Below, one piece after another: positions 42,999-51,255 of a stretch of 64,000 nucleotides of DNA (positions are counted from its first letter, which is position 1; the number at the start of each line of letters is the position of its first letter). Made by a program: the position numbers and the translations under genes. The notes beneath the pieces were generated by a model that worked only from the letters and a program-made list of their open reading frames with translations, did no database searches and was not told the DNA's origin. The stretch comes from VAZQ01 sp034669045. Its GTDB lineage: Bacteria > Pseudomonadota > Alphaproteobacteria > Rhizobiales > Xanthobacteraceae. Location: the NCBI GenBank assembly GCA_034669045.1, contig JAXDOD010000163.1, positions 51,577 through 115,576 on the forward strand, read 5' to 3'.

Positions 42999-44015
42999 TC
43001 AATTCAAGAACGCCCGCGCGCGCTCGATGGTGGCGGGATCGGCGTCGGTGATGGCGGCGTCGATCAATCGCTGCAGCTCGACGCCGGTCTTCGGCAGCAC
43101 GCGCAATTGCACCCTCTGCGCCTCGGCGCGGTAGTCGGCATCCGCCACCATGGCGTCGAAGGCTTTGCGCAGCGCATCGACAAAGTCCGGCGGGGTATCC
43201 GGCGGCGCGGCGAGGCCGCGGCCGAGCAGGCCGATGGTGTCGAATAGACCGACGATCGGCCGGTCCGCCTTGGCGACGAGGTCGCTCAAGAGCGGCACGC
43301 CGGGCGCGTCGGGGTCGGGCGTGACGCCGACCTGGAACAGCGGCACGCCGTAGCTCTCGGCGCCGGAGAACCAGGTCGGGCGCGCCTGCATCCACGCCTG
43401 CCAGGCCTGCACGGTGCCGTCGATCTCGCCCTTCTCCATGGCCAGGATGGTGTCGCGCGAGCCTTCGTAGCCGCCGATCAGCTTCACCTTGAGGCCAAGG
43501 AGCGGCCTGGCGATGGCGGGGATGGAATGGCCGGTGGAGCCCTTGCCGGAATGACCCATGAAGACTTCGCGCGACTTCATGTCGGCGATGGTGACGCCGG
43601 CCGGCCGCCGGATCGCCCAGAACGTGTTCTGCTGGTCGGCGGTGCCGATGGCGTGGAATTTTCGCGCGTCGTAGGCGATGCCGGACGTTTCCAGCAACTG
43701 CGTCGTCACCATGGTGTCGGGCGGCACGAAGATGGTGGCGCCGTCGGCGCGCATGCGCACGGCCGCCTCGTTGAGCATCCGCACGCCGCCCGCGCCCGGC
43801 ATCGACTGCACAATGGCGCCGGGCTTGCCCGGCAGGAAGCGGCCGAGGTGGCGCGAGAAGAGCTGGGCGTATTGATAATAGGTGCCGCCGACGCCGTAGC
43901 CGATGACGATGGTGAGCTGCCGGCCGGCGTAGTCGGCGGCCTGCGCGGGCGATGCCGCCACGGCGCCGGCCAGCAAGGCGCAGGCGCCCCAGCGCACGAT
44001 GATCGCAGGCCGCAT
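42999..44015 (-). CDS. Bug/TctC-like periplasmic substrate-binding protein 2
   Basis: A 338-residue protein from the ATG at 44015, with a signal peptide cut near AQAADYAG. Motifs: QLTIVIGYGVGGTYYQYAQL, IVQSMPGAGGVRMLNEAAVR, GTADQQNTFWAIRRPAGVTI and GEIDGTVQAWQAWM. It is a more divergent member of the tripartite tricarboxylate receptor superfamily than 40833. No transporter genes adjoin. It is divergent from the TDGR gene at 44326. Confidence 0.85.
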   Translation of the reverse strand: MRPAIIVRWGACALLAGAVAASPAQAADYAGRQLTIVIGYGVGGTYYQYAQLFSRHLGRFLPGKPGAIVQSMPGAGGVRMLNEAAVRMRADGATIFVPPDTMVTTQLLETSGIAYDARKFHAIGTADQQNTFWAIRRPAGVTIADMKSREVFMGHSGKGSTGHSIPAIARPLLGLKVKLIGGYEGSRDTILAMEKGEIDGTVQAWQAWMQARPTWFSGAESYGVPLFQVGVTPDPDAPGVPLLSDLVAKADRPIVGLFDTIGLLGRGLAAPPDTPPDFVDALRKAFDAMVADADYRAEAQRVQLRVLPKTGVELQRLIDAAITDADPATIERARAFLN

Positions 44016-44325
44016 GGCGGTCTCCCTCCAGACGAAATTCCCGGGCTCTGAGACCATATCAGCAGAACCGGCGTTTGACCCGTCCGCCGGCGTGTTGCGA
44101 TGGGCGGCCGGGCGCCCTTCCGCAGCGACGCGCAAAACGTGTATCTTGGCCGCGAGCTGTCCGGCCGGGGATGTGCCGATATCTCCGTTCGTCGCAAGGG
44201 CAGCCTTCCGCCATCGGCAGGCATCGCTCTAGCCATGGCCCGCTTTTTCCGGCCGCACACGTCAAGGCGCCGAAGCTGCATCGTGTACGCTGCGCGCGCC
44301 CTGATCGACCGCAGGGAGGATCCTC
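44016..44325. promoter_or_regulatory. Divergent promoter region
   Basis: A 310-nt gap between the Bug receptor and the TDGR paralogue. It must carry both promoters; none could be called with confidence. No gene was seen. Confidence 0.35.
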
Positions 44326-45159
44326 ATGCTTGACCGAAGCTCGATCGGCGCCATCGCGCTCGCCACCGCGCTCATGGCCACCATCACCGGCGCGCAGGCG
44401 TTCGACGAGACGAAATATCCCGACTTCAAGGGCCAGTGGTCGCGCACCAGTGCGCCGCGCTGGCTCGCCCCGGGGCAGAAAGCGCCGCTGACGCCGGAGT
44501 ACCAGGCGGTCTTCGATGCCAACACCCAGGACATCAAGGAAGGCGGGCCGGGCGACTGGCCGTCGTCGTGGTGCGTCCCGCAAGGCATGCCGGCGATGAT
44601 GAATATCTACGATCCGATGGAAATCATCATCACGCCCGACACCACCTACATCCTGATCAGCCACGTCAACGACTCCTACCGCCGGATCTTCACCGACGGG
44701 CGGGCCTGGCCGGCGGAGGGCGAGTACGAGGACACCTATGCGGGCTACTCGATCGGCAGATGGATCGACGAGAACGGCGACGGCAAATACGACGTGCTCG
44801 AGGTCGAGACCCGCCACTTCAAGGGCCCGCGCGGCTATGACGCCTCGGGGCTGCCTTTGCACCGCGACAACAAGTCGATCGTGAAGGAACGGTTCTATGT
44901 CGACAAGGCCGATCCGGACGTCATGTTCATCGATCTCACCGTCATCGACAACGCGATGACGCAGCCGTTCAAGCTGCTGAAGAAGGTCGTCCGCACCAAG
45001 ACGGCGCGGCCGGTGTGGCGCTCGGAGACGTGTTCGGACAACAACTCGCTCGTGCGGATCGGGACCGACACCTATTTCCTGAGCGCCGACGGCTATCTGA
45101 TGCCGGCGAAGAAGAACCAGTCGCCGCCGGACCTGCGCTATTTCAAGGCCGCGCAGTAG
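44326..45159 (+). CDS. Exported TDGR-family protein, paralogue 4 (form A)
   Basis: A 277-residue protein with a signal peptide cut near GAQAFDE and ribosome site GGGAGGA. Motif order is as in the family: KYPDFKGQWSRTS, PLTPEYQAVFD, CVPQGMPAMMNIYDPMEIII, RRIFTDGRAWP, GYSIGRWIDENGDGKYDVLE, FKGPRGYDASGLPLHRDNKS, DNAMTQPFKLLKK and LSADGYLMPAKKNQSPP. Unlike the others it has PFK in place of the PWT strand. No dehydrogenase lies next to it; the nearest neighbours are a Bug receptor and a small membrane protein. Confidence 0.75.
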   Translation: MLDRSSIGAIALATALMATITGAQAFDETKYPDFKGQWSRTSAPRWLAPGQKAPLTPEYQAVFDANTQDIKEGGPGDWPSSWCVPQGMPAMMNIYDPMEIIITPDTTYILISHVNDSYRRIFTDGRAWPAEGEYEDTYAGYSIGRWIDENGDGKYDVLEVETRHFKGPRGYDASGLPLHRDNKSIVKERFYVDKADPDVMFIDLTVIDNAMTQPFKLLKKVVRTKTARPVWRSETCSDNNSLVRIGTDTYFLSADGYLMPAKKNQSPPDLRYFKAAQ

Positions 45160-45225
45160 CGGAGCGAGGCTGATGGCGGGCGCGCCGGCCGGCGTCGCCC
45201 GCAAGGCCGGCGGAAGCCTCGCGGC

Positions 45226-45432
45226 TCAGGCCGGCGCGCGGGCCGTCGCGTTCCGCGGCGCCGTGATCTTCACGGCCAAAACCCAGGAGATCCACAGGAA
45301 CAGGAAATAGAGGACCAGGAAGACCACCAGGCTCGCCTGCTGTCCCCACATCCGCTCGACGAACAGGCCGATGAGATAATCGGCGATGTCGCCGAGGATC
45401 ATCAGCACCACATAAACGATCAGAAGCCACAC
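45226..45432 (-). CDS. Small two-helix membrane protein
   Basis: A 68-residue protein with two strongly hydrophobic helices (MWLLIVYVVLMILGDIADYL and VVFLVLYFLFLWISWVLAVK) joined by a short loop. No family was recognised. Codon use is like the backbone. Confidence 0.6.
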   Translation of the reverse strand: MWLLIVYVVLMILGDIADYLIGLFVERMWGQQASLVVFLVLYFLFLWISWVLAVKITAPRNATARAPA

Positions 45433-45646
45433 GGCGCCCGCTCCTCAGCTCAAGGTGTCCTGCCTGGATGGTAGCACGTGGCGGCGCGCTGCGACAGCCC
45501 GCCGCACCCCCGATAAAATATTCCGGGTGGTATCTCAGTTTGAATTCCCCCCTCTTGTTCCCTATTCGTTCTTATGGCAGATTGGCTTTTTTGTCTCTTC
45601 TTACAAGCAGGAGTAGCATTTCCCGTTTGTGTAGGAGTGGAAGACC

Positions 45647-46747
45647 ATGGCAACCGCCAGAGAGATTGCTGATTTCCTTGCGTATGAGTTGCTAAAGCAT
45701 GGAAACTACACTGCTTCTGTAGGGCCAGTTAATGTTCCCGATTTGGCTGTTGCGGCGGCCGCAGCGGCGGAAGATGAAGACGTAGTGCTTGAGTATGCTC
45801 AGCGGGCGGAACCGTTTGGCGGACTTGCCGTTCAGTCCGTCGGATTTGAGGACGGTGTGGGGGACGCAAAAGTGCACATCTATCTCACCCGCGGATCATC
45901 CCGACTCATAAAGTCACTTCCAGATAACATCGATGGAGTGCCGGTTCGGGTTCACAACATGGGACCGATTACGGTTCGTCCTGAAGCGGCGAGCGCGGCT
46001 ACAAATCGTGGACATCTTTTTGAGCGCAAGAATCGAGTGTGTTGCGGTAGCTCCTGTGCACCCACGTCAGAAAATTGTACCGGAACGTTCGGCGCGATAG
46101 TACGCAAAGGGAGCGCGCATCAATTGTATCTGCTTTCTAACAATCATGTTTTTGGTGGCTGCAATCATGTCCCGCAAAACCAACCAATCCTTGCACCAAG
46201 CAGCAACGATGGGAATCCGACAGTGCGCGCGCCGGGCGAGATTGGGCGTCACCACGAAATTCACGAGTTGCGAAGCGGAAATCCGGTTTTCGTCAATCCG
46301 TGTGATGCAGACTTAGCGATCGCGCGGGCCACTACTCCCCATAGCATCAGTTCATGGCAAGGCGACGGCGCTGATGGGTATGACACGCCCCCACATTCGG
46401 TGAGTCCGGTTTCGCTAATGACAGTAAAAAAGTTTGGCCGCACAACGGGTCTAACCTCGGGTGAGATCGAGGCGAAAGTGACATCCCCGATGCCGGTTTC
46501 CTATACGTCGAAGTATTTCAAGGGAACGGTGTGGTTCAAGGACGTTTGGACTGTAAAAGCATCGGGTGGTTCGCCCTTTGCGTTGCCCGGGGATTCCGGC
46601 AGCCTTGTAGTGACCGCCGATGCGAGCGGTGCCGTAGGCTTAGTCTTTGCTGCCAGCAGAAATGGCGATTATGCTTGGATCATTCCGATTGATTGCGTTA
46701 CTGGTTCATTCGGCGGGTTAAAGCTCGTTAGTGGTCACGGGGTCTGA
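45647..46747 (+). CDS. Chymotrypsin-fold (trypsin-like) serine protease, NAL1-like layout
   Basis: A 366-residue protein with ribosome site GGAG and no signal peptide. The N-terminal 60-112 region is a small alpha/beta domain (VQSVGFEDGVGDAKVHIYL, LPDNIDGVPVRVHNMGPI). A protease domain with the full triad follows: His167 in LLSNNHVFGG, Asp222 in CDADLAIAR and Ser317 in LPGDSGSLVV. GRTTGLTSGEI is typical of NAL1-like and related bacterial proteases. A cysteine cluster (RVCCGSSC, SENC) precedes the His. G+C is about 53 %, well below neighbours. It is followed after 1 nt by a small gene that resembles its own N-terminal domain. Confidence 0.75.
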   Translation: MATAREIADFLAYELLKHGNYTASVGPVNVPDLAVAAAAAAEDEDVVLEYAQRAEPFGGLAVQSVGFEDGVGDAKVHIYLTRGSSRLIKSLPDNIDGVPVRVHNMGPITVRPEAASAATNRGHLFERKNRVCCGSSCAPTSENCTGTFGAIVRKGSAHQLYLLSNNHVFGGCNHVPQNQPILAPSSNDGNPTVRAPGEIGRHHEIHELRSGNPVFVNPCDADLAIARATTPHSISSWQGDGADGYDTPPHSVSPVSLMTVKKFGRTTGLTSGEIEAKVTSPMPVSYTSKYFKGTVWFKDVWTVKASGGSPFALPGDSGSLVVTADASGAVGLVFAASRNGDYAWIIPIDCVTGSFGGLKLVSGHGV

Positions 46748-46748
46748 G

Positions 46749-47006
46749 ATGAGACCCGAAGACGCTGCACATGAGCTTGATGAAAAACTACGGCCATTTT
46801 CGTGGTACGTATCAATAGGCGTCGGCGACACCGTTGAGGGGCGCCCCGCATTGTTTGTTTACGTAAAATCCGCTCGCCACCGCGAGTTACAGAACTTCAA
46901 AGATGGTTGGCGCGGATTTCCCGTGCTAATCCGTCCCGTCGGCTCAGTTCGTCCAGTGTCGCTTTCCACGCCGGCCGAAGACATCCGACCAAGGGCAGAC
47001 GTGTAA
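46749..47006 (+). CDS. Small protein resembling the protease's N-terminal domain
   Basis: An 85-residue protein from the ATG at 46749, one base after the protease stop (GTG at 46731 is an alternative). YVSIGVGDTVEGRPALFVYV, then FKDGWRGFPVLIRPVGSVRP, lines up with residues about 62-112 of the protease. The shared skeleton is SxGxxDxVxxxxxxxYxxx...xxGxPVxxxxxGxxxP. It may act in trans as an inhibitor, adaptor or processing partner. This is an inference from the alignment made by eye. Confidence 0.6.
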   Translation: MRPEDAAHELDEKLRPFSWYVSIGVGDTVEGRPALFVYVKSARHRELQNFKDGWRGFPVLIRPVGSVRPVSLSTPAEDIRPRADV

Positions 47007-47009
47007 TTA

Positions 47010-47197
47010 TGCCCCGAGGCCCCAAAGGCGAGAAGTGCCCCGCCCATGTGATCAGCAACGCCGTCCACGTCATGCGGATTGCAACGGGGGAGGCTGAGGA
47101 AACGGCAACCCCGAAACATAGCGAGGCGGCTAAAGAGTCCGCGCTTCCCCACTGTCGGCAAACTGGCGTCGACCATTTCGGCAAGGTCGGTCATTGA
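47010..47197 (+). CDS. Small MPRGPKGEK-type protein, C-terminus probably degraded
   Basis: A 62-residue frame beginning MPRGPKGEKCPAHVISNAVH, then VMRIATGEAEE. This is the conserved start of a short rhizobial protein family, usually MPRGPKGEKRPADVIGNAV. The family normally continues with a GRKGG.ARA...ERR...A..AA..RW tail. Here the remainder (HSEAAKESALPHCRQTGVDH) does not resemble it, so the 3' half is probably frameshifted or replaced. Confidence 0.45.
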
Positions 47198-47433
47198 CCA
47201 GAGTTTGTGGGCTGTGATTGATGTCCTAAACCGTCGTGCCGCCCAGGGTTTGCGCCACTATCGTTCCTAGGAAATAGTTCTTGACAGCCCGACGCTCCCC
47301 GGCTATGGTTCGCCCACGCTCGACAATTGCGATTGCAGCGGTTGCCGGCGAACTCCTCCCCGCTCTCCCGTCTCGTTTGCTCGCCCTCGCCGTGGGCGCG
47401 CCTTCCTGCGCCGCCTCGCACTCGGATCAGCCG

Positions 47434-47961
47434 ATGCTTCTCTCGTCCGAACAGATCGCGCGGATACGCCAGCAATATGCCGACGGCGTCGCGGTCGCCG
47501 CGATCCGCGCCGGGCACGGCGTGAGCCAAGCCACTCTTTATATGTGTCTCGGCGGCAAGGTGCCGGGCCAGCCGCCGCTGCCGCCGATTCCGCGCCGCCA
47601 GGAGCGCAAGACCCCCCGCCCGGCAGCGCCCTCCGACCGCCGGTCGCTGGTGGCGCGCCTGTGGAACGCGGCCGGGCGCCAGGTCGCCGAGATCGAGCAG
47701 CGCCTCGGGCGCGACGGGTCGGCGGCCGGCGAGCGCGAAAGCGACGCGCGCATGCTGGCGATGCTGGTGAAGACCCTGCGCGAGCTTTCCGCGCTCGATG
47801 AGGCGCACGCCGACAGCGGCGCGCATAACGGAACAGACCCCGAGGATGACGACGCAGTCCCCCGCGACATCGACGAGTTCCGCTCCGAGCTTGCCCGCCG
47901 CATTGAAGCTTTTGTACGAAGCCGGACTGCTCCCGGAATACCTGGCGCAGGAGAAGAGTAG
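47434..47961 (+). CDS. GTA/phage terminase small subunit-like protein
   Basis: A 175-residue protein from the ATG at 47434. An HTH-like start SEQIARIRQQYADGVAVAAI, then a PLPPIPRRQERK linker, a helical VARLWNAAGRQVAEIEQRL and a C-terminal DEFRSELARRIEAFVRSR. It overlaps the large terminase by about 115 nt in another frame, a packing usual for phage genes. It takes the place of the GTA g1 gene. Paralogue at 18398. Confidence 0.65.
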   Translation: MLLSSEQIARIRQQYADGVAVAAIRAGHGVSQATLYMCLGGKVPGQPPLPPIPRRQERKTPRPAAPSDRRSLVARLWNAAGRQVAEIEQRLGRDGSAAGERESDARMLAMLVKTLRELSALDEAHADSGAHNGTDPEDDDAVPRDIDEFRSELARRIEAFVRSRTAPGIPGAGEE

Positions 47962-49219
47962 CTGGGGCGCCACCCTCTCCGGCGACTGGGGCTTCTTCGC
48001 GCATCGCCACCAGCGCCCGCCGCTGCTGGCGCCGGGCGGAGCCGACTGGCGCACCTGGCTCATCCTGGGCGGGCGCGGCGCAGGCAAGACCCGCGCCGGC
48101 GCCGAATGGGTGAAGGGCATCGTGCGCGCCACCAAGGGCTTCTCCGACCACAAGGTCAACCGCATCGCGCTGGTCGGCGAGAACGAGCACGAGGTGCGCG
48201 AGGTCATGATCGAAGGTGTCTCCGGGCTGCTGGCGGTGCATTCGCGCGATGACCGCCCGACCTGGATCCCCTCGCGCCGCCGCGTCGAATGGTCGAACGG
48301 CGCGGTGGCGGAGGCTTTTTCCGCCGAAGATCCCGAAAGCCTGCGCGGGCCGCAGTTCGCGGCCGCCTGGCTGGACGAGCTCGCCAAGTGGCGCCATGCC
48401 CAAGCGACCTATGACATGCTGCAGTTCGGGCTGCGCCTTGGCGAACGGCCGCGGCAGGTCATCACGACCACGCCGCGGCCGATCGCGCTCCTCAAGCGCC
48501 TGATCGGCGATCCGGCGACCGCGCTGACGCGCGCCGGCACGCGCGCGAACGCGTTCCATCTGTCGCCCGGGTTCATCGATGCGATCTTCGGCAGCTATGG
48601 CGGCACGCGGCTCGGCCGCCAGGAGCTCGACGGCGAGATCATCGAGGACCGTGCCGACGCGCTGTGGTCGCGCGCGCTGCTGGAATCGTGCCGGGTGGCG
48701 GCGGCGCCGGCGCTCGCGCGCATCGTGGTCGCGGTCGATCCGCCGGCTTCGGCGCGCAAGGGCGCCGACGCCTGCGGCCTGGTCGCCGCCGGCCGCGCCG
48801 AGGACGGCGCCGTCTACGTGATCGCCGACGAGACCGCGTCGGGGCTCTCGCCCGCCGGCTGGGCCGCGAAGGCGATCGCGCTGTGGCGGAAACTCTCGGC
48901 CGACGCGCTGGTCGCCGAGGTCAACCAGGGCGGCGACATGGTGCGCGCGGTGATCGGCGAGGCCGACCGCAGCGTGCCGGTGACGGCGGTGCGCGCGACG
49001 CGCGGCAAGTGGCTGCGCGCCGAGCCGGTGGCGGCGCTCTACGAACAGGGCCGGGTGAAGCACGCCGGGGTGTTTCCGGCGCTCGAAGACGAGCTGTGCG
49101 ATTTCGGGCTCGATGGGTTGTCGAGCGGGCGCTCGCCCGACCGGCTCGACGCGCTGGTGTGGGCGGTGGCGGCGCTGACGTTCGGCGCCAAGGGCGAGCC
49201 AAGGGTGCGGGGGTTATGA
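47846..49219 (+). CDS. Terminase large subunit (GTA/HK97-type DNA packaging ATPase)
   Basis: About 457 residues from the likely ATG at 47846 (MTTQSPATSTSS); the frame is open to 47798. ATPase domain: Walker A LILGGRGAGKTRAGAEW, then ENEHEVREVMIEGVSG, Walker B-like FAAAWLDELAKW and the coupling motif QVITTTPRPIALLKR. The nuclease domain has VAVDPPASARKGADACGLVA and, near the end, DRLDALVWAVAALTFGAKG. This matches the RcGTA gp2-like terminases of Rhizobiales. It cleaves and pumps DNA into the prohead. A divergent copy of its last 46 nt occurs at 49898-49943. Confidence 0.92.
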   Translation: MTTQSPATSTSSAPSLPAALKLLYEAGLLPEYLAQEKSSWGATLSGDWGFFAHRHQRPPLLAPGGADWRTWLILGGRGAGKTRAGAEWVKGIVRATKGFSDHKVNRIALVGENEHEVREVMIEGVSGLLAVHSRDDRPTWIPSRRRVEWSNGAVAEAFSAEDPESLRGPQFAAAWLDELAKWRHAQATYDMLQFGLRLGERPRQVITTTPRPIALLKRLIGDPATALTRAGTRANAFHLSPGFIDAIFGSYGGTRLGRQELDGEIIEDRADALWSRALLESCRVAAAPALARIVVAVDPPASARKGADACGLVAAGRAEDGAVYVIADETASGLSPAGWAAKAIALWRKLSADALVAEVNQGGDMVRAVIGEADRSVPVTAVRATRGKWLRAEPVAALYEQGRVKHAGVFPALEDELCDFGLDGLSSGRSPDRLDALVWAVAALTFGAKGEPRVRGL

Positions 49220-49227
49220 AGCGGCTG

Positions 49228-49332
49228 TAGCCCGCAAGGAGCGCAGCGGAATGCGGGACAACTCGACGGTTCGGCCCCGGATTTCGCTGCGCTCATCCGA
49301 GCTACGCTAGCTCATCCGGGCTACGCTTGCCT
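49228..49332. repeat. REP element (TAGCCCGC...GCGGGCTACG type), copy A
   Basis: A mosaic of hairpins directly after the terminase stop (TAGCCCGCAAGGAGCGCAGC, CGGCCCCGGATTTCGCTGCG, TCATCCGGGCTACGCTTGC). It is nearly repeated at 49816-49905 and related to 55701-55798 and 60803-60836. All four lie at cargo borders in the GTA cluster. Confidence 0.75.
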
Positions 49333-49383
49333 GCAGTGACTTTCAGGGCGGATGGATATGCGGAAATAGAAAAGCGCGATAAG

Positions 49384-49743
49384 ATGCAAATCAAGGTTGC
49401 GCCTCCAAACTCCCTACTCTTTATCTCCGATCCGACCGGGGGAATCGCTCCCCCGATCACAAGAGGATCGCGTTTGTGGTGGACGCCGTCGTGCATTGTG
49501 CTTGGGTGCTTGGCGTTCATGGACGGCGCGACAGAGGTAACGCTCGGGGCAGCACGCGATGTCGACCCAGGTGGTCGCCCCGCGTTTGATGGCATGTTGG
49601 AGACGCCAAGTCGGATCGTTATCGTGGCAACCAGCGAACGCAAAACGCTACTCGATTCAAGCGTTCCAGGCATGGGCACCCGTGTGCGAATTTGGGTGAA
49701 TCATCCGAATGAGCCAGACAAGGTGATTGTCGGTTTGGGCTGA
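49384..49743 (+). CDS. Cargo gene in the GTA cluster, unknown function
   Basis: A 119-residue protein from the ATG at 49384; the frame runs back to a TTG at 49327 inside the REP element. The sequence is beta-rich: MQIKVAPPNSLLFISDPTGG, LWWTPSCIVLGCLAF, ATEVTLGAARDVDPGGRPAF, TPSRIVIVATSER and TRVRIWVNHPNEPDKVIVGL. I recall similar short proteins in Bradyrhizobium, without function. G+C is lower than in the head genes. It is flanked by two REP elements and a copy of the terminase end. Confidence 0.6.
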   Translation: MQIKVAPPNSLLFISDPTGGIAPPITRGSRLWWTPSCIVLGCLAFMDGATEVTLGAARDVDPGGRPAFDGMLETPSRIVIVATSERKTLLDSSVPGMGTRVRIWVNHPNEPDKVIVGLG

Positions 49744-49815
49744 CAGCAAGCCCTTTCGAAGCCGGACGGAGGCATGCACCCTCAAACAAGGGTGCGTCTC
49801 GTGGCCTTAGCAAGT

Positions 49816-49905
49816 AGCCCGCATGAAGCGTAGCGGAATGCGGGACACGTCGATGGTTCGGCCCCGGATTTCGCTGCGCTCCATCCGGGCTACGCTTGCT
49901 GACGT
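49816..49905. repeat. REP element, copy B
   Basis: Second copy of the 49228-49332 mosaic, with a few substitutions. It runs directly into the terminase 3'-end duplicate. Between 49744 and 50052 nothing else was seen. Confidence 0.75.
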
Positions 49906-49943
49906 TCGGGGCGAAGGGCGAACCAAGCGTGCGGGGGTTGTGA
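49898..49943 (+). pseudogene. Duplicate of the terminase 3' end (46 nt)
   Basis: 41 of 46 bases equal 49174-49219. Both read (L)TFGAKGEP[RS]VRGL and stop. Four of the five differences are synonymous, so the copy came from a diverged functional terminase rather than from a local copying error. Confidence 0.8.
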
Positions 49944-50052
49944 GACTGTAATGCGCATAGCAAGATGTATTGCGACGCCTTTTTGTACAAGCGATGGAGT
50001 GGCAGAATGCGCTTTGCTGTCGCGGCTTACGCGCGAAATACAGCAGGATAGC

Positions 50053-50940
50053 TTAGTTCCGAATTATATAAACGAAGGTGCTTACGAGCTTTGTTCCGAT
50101 TATCCAAACTGCCAGAATGCCGCCAATCAGGTAGCAGAGAGCACAAATCATTCTGATAACGGAAAAACGCCAAGCGTGTGGCCAGTAATCCAATAACGAC
50201 CTTTGCAGTTCATCTCGCCATTGGTGCCTGCTGAATTGCTTTATCCGGCCTGGGCACAAGCAAGAATAGAGAAGAGAGCCGACGAAAAGGAATAATGCCG
50301 ATATCAATGCTGCTAACGAAAGTGACGGAATCTCGAGTGGTGAGAGCCGCGCCAAAGCCGCAGATGCGATCTCGGCAGATAGCGAGGTTGTCGCATGGGC
50401 GCCCAAGGCAGTTTTCCAAGCTTCGAGATATTGGTTGTATAGGTCCAAAAAATAGATGAACACCGGAAGCAGCACTAGGACTGTCGTGGACGCCGTAAAG
50501 AATGGGAGACGTCCAACAATGCCCATCAGCTCCCAATCAAGTTTGATCCACCATGGCCGGACTGCCGTTTCGAAGCCCGTGAGAAATCCATTCGCGAGTG
50601 CGGTGTGCAGATTCTTTGCACGGTGCGCATTCTTGATGCCTCTTAAATTTCCGCCGTTGAATGTAGCACCTGCAAAGTCGCATCCGGTCCAATCTGAGTT
50701 TTGAAAGTCACATCCGTCGATGTAGGTGCCCTTAAATGTTGATCCACAAAGACGTGAGCCGGCAAAGTTTACGTTGTTTATTTTAACTCCAGAGAAGTTA
50801 CCCTTCACGTGAGCATCACTAAAATCAACCCGCATGCCGTCGCGATTGATTTCGCTATATGGGGTGCCTTTGTTCAACTGATCTAGCTTGGCTTGATCGG
50901 CCATGGATGTCAGGTCCCGTGACAATTCAAAGCACCGCAT
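50053..50940 (-). CDS. Pentapeptide-repeat membrane protein (cargo)
   Basis: A 295-residue protein. Residues about 38-100 are pentapeptide repeats with the A(D/N)LXX-like pattern relaxed to F at the centre (MRVDFSDAHVKGNFSGVKIN, FAGSRLCGSTFKGTYIDGCD, FQNSDWTGCDFAGATFNGGN). The rest has about four hydrophobic segments (TASTTVLVLLPVFIYFLDLY, SLSLAALISALFLFVGSLLY, RMICALCYLIGGILAVWII). G+C is about 49 %, clearly foreign to the locus, and the gene is antiparallel to the head genes. A cytoplasmic repeat head on a membrane anchor is likely; function unknown. A later ATG at 50904 is possible. Confidence 0.7.
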   Translation of the reverse strand: MRCFELSRDLTSMADQAKLDQLNKGTPYSEINRDGMRVDFSDAHVKGNFSGVKINNVNFAGSRLCGSTFKGTYIDGCDFQNSDWTGCDFAGATFNGGNLRGIKNAHRAKNLHTALANGFLTGFETAVRPWWIKLDWELMGIVGRLPFFTASTTVLVLLPVFIYFLDLYNQYLEAWKTALGAHATTSLSAEIASAALARLSPLEIPSLSLAALISALFLFVGSLLYSCLCPGRIKQFSRHQWRDELQRSLLDYWPHAWRFSVIRMICALCYLIGGILAVWIIGTKLVSTFVYIIRN

Positions 50941-51113
50941 GCGGCCTCACCAGATAGTCTCTCTGAATTGAGCGGGAAAGAAAAGACTAGCGCTAGCGCC
51001 GCATTTTTCCAATTCATCCGCAATGCATTCGGTTCGGCAAACGAGGATGGATTTTGGTTCGCTCGACCCATCCTAAACTCCGCGTGCTGCTATACAGAAA
51101 GAGTTCGCAGTTC

Positions 51114-51201
51114 GTAGGTTGGGTAGAGCGCTTTGCGAGACCCAACACTTTCAACACCGACTACGTGGATGTTGGGTCTCGCTGCGCTCGACCCAACCTA
51201 C
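51114..51201. repeat. Inverted repeat (GTAGGTTGGG...CCCAACCTAC)
   Basis: The arms 51114-51146 and 51171-51201 pair over about 30 nt (GTAGGTTGGGTAGAGCGC with GCGCTCGACCCAACCTAC). A half-copy of the same sequence is seen at about 17777-17813. The element lies between the pentapeptide gene and the portal gene. Confidence 0.7.
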
Positions 51202-51255
51202 GGTGTGACTTCAACTCTTCAAGTGAGTCATAGGACATGCCGCACTCTCGGTCTG

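Noticed and set aside
40833..44015. Complete tripartite tricarboxylate transporter
   Set aside because: Only two receptor genes are seen; no TctA/TctB membrane genes in the window.
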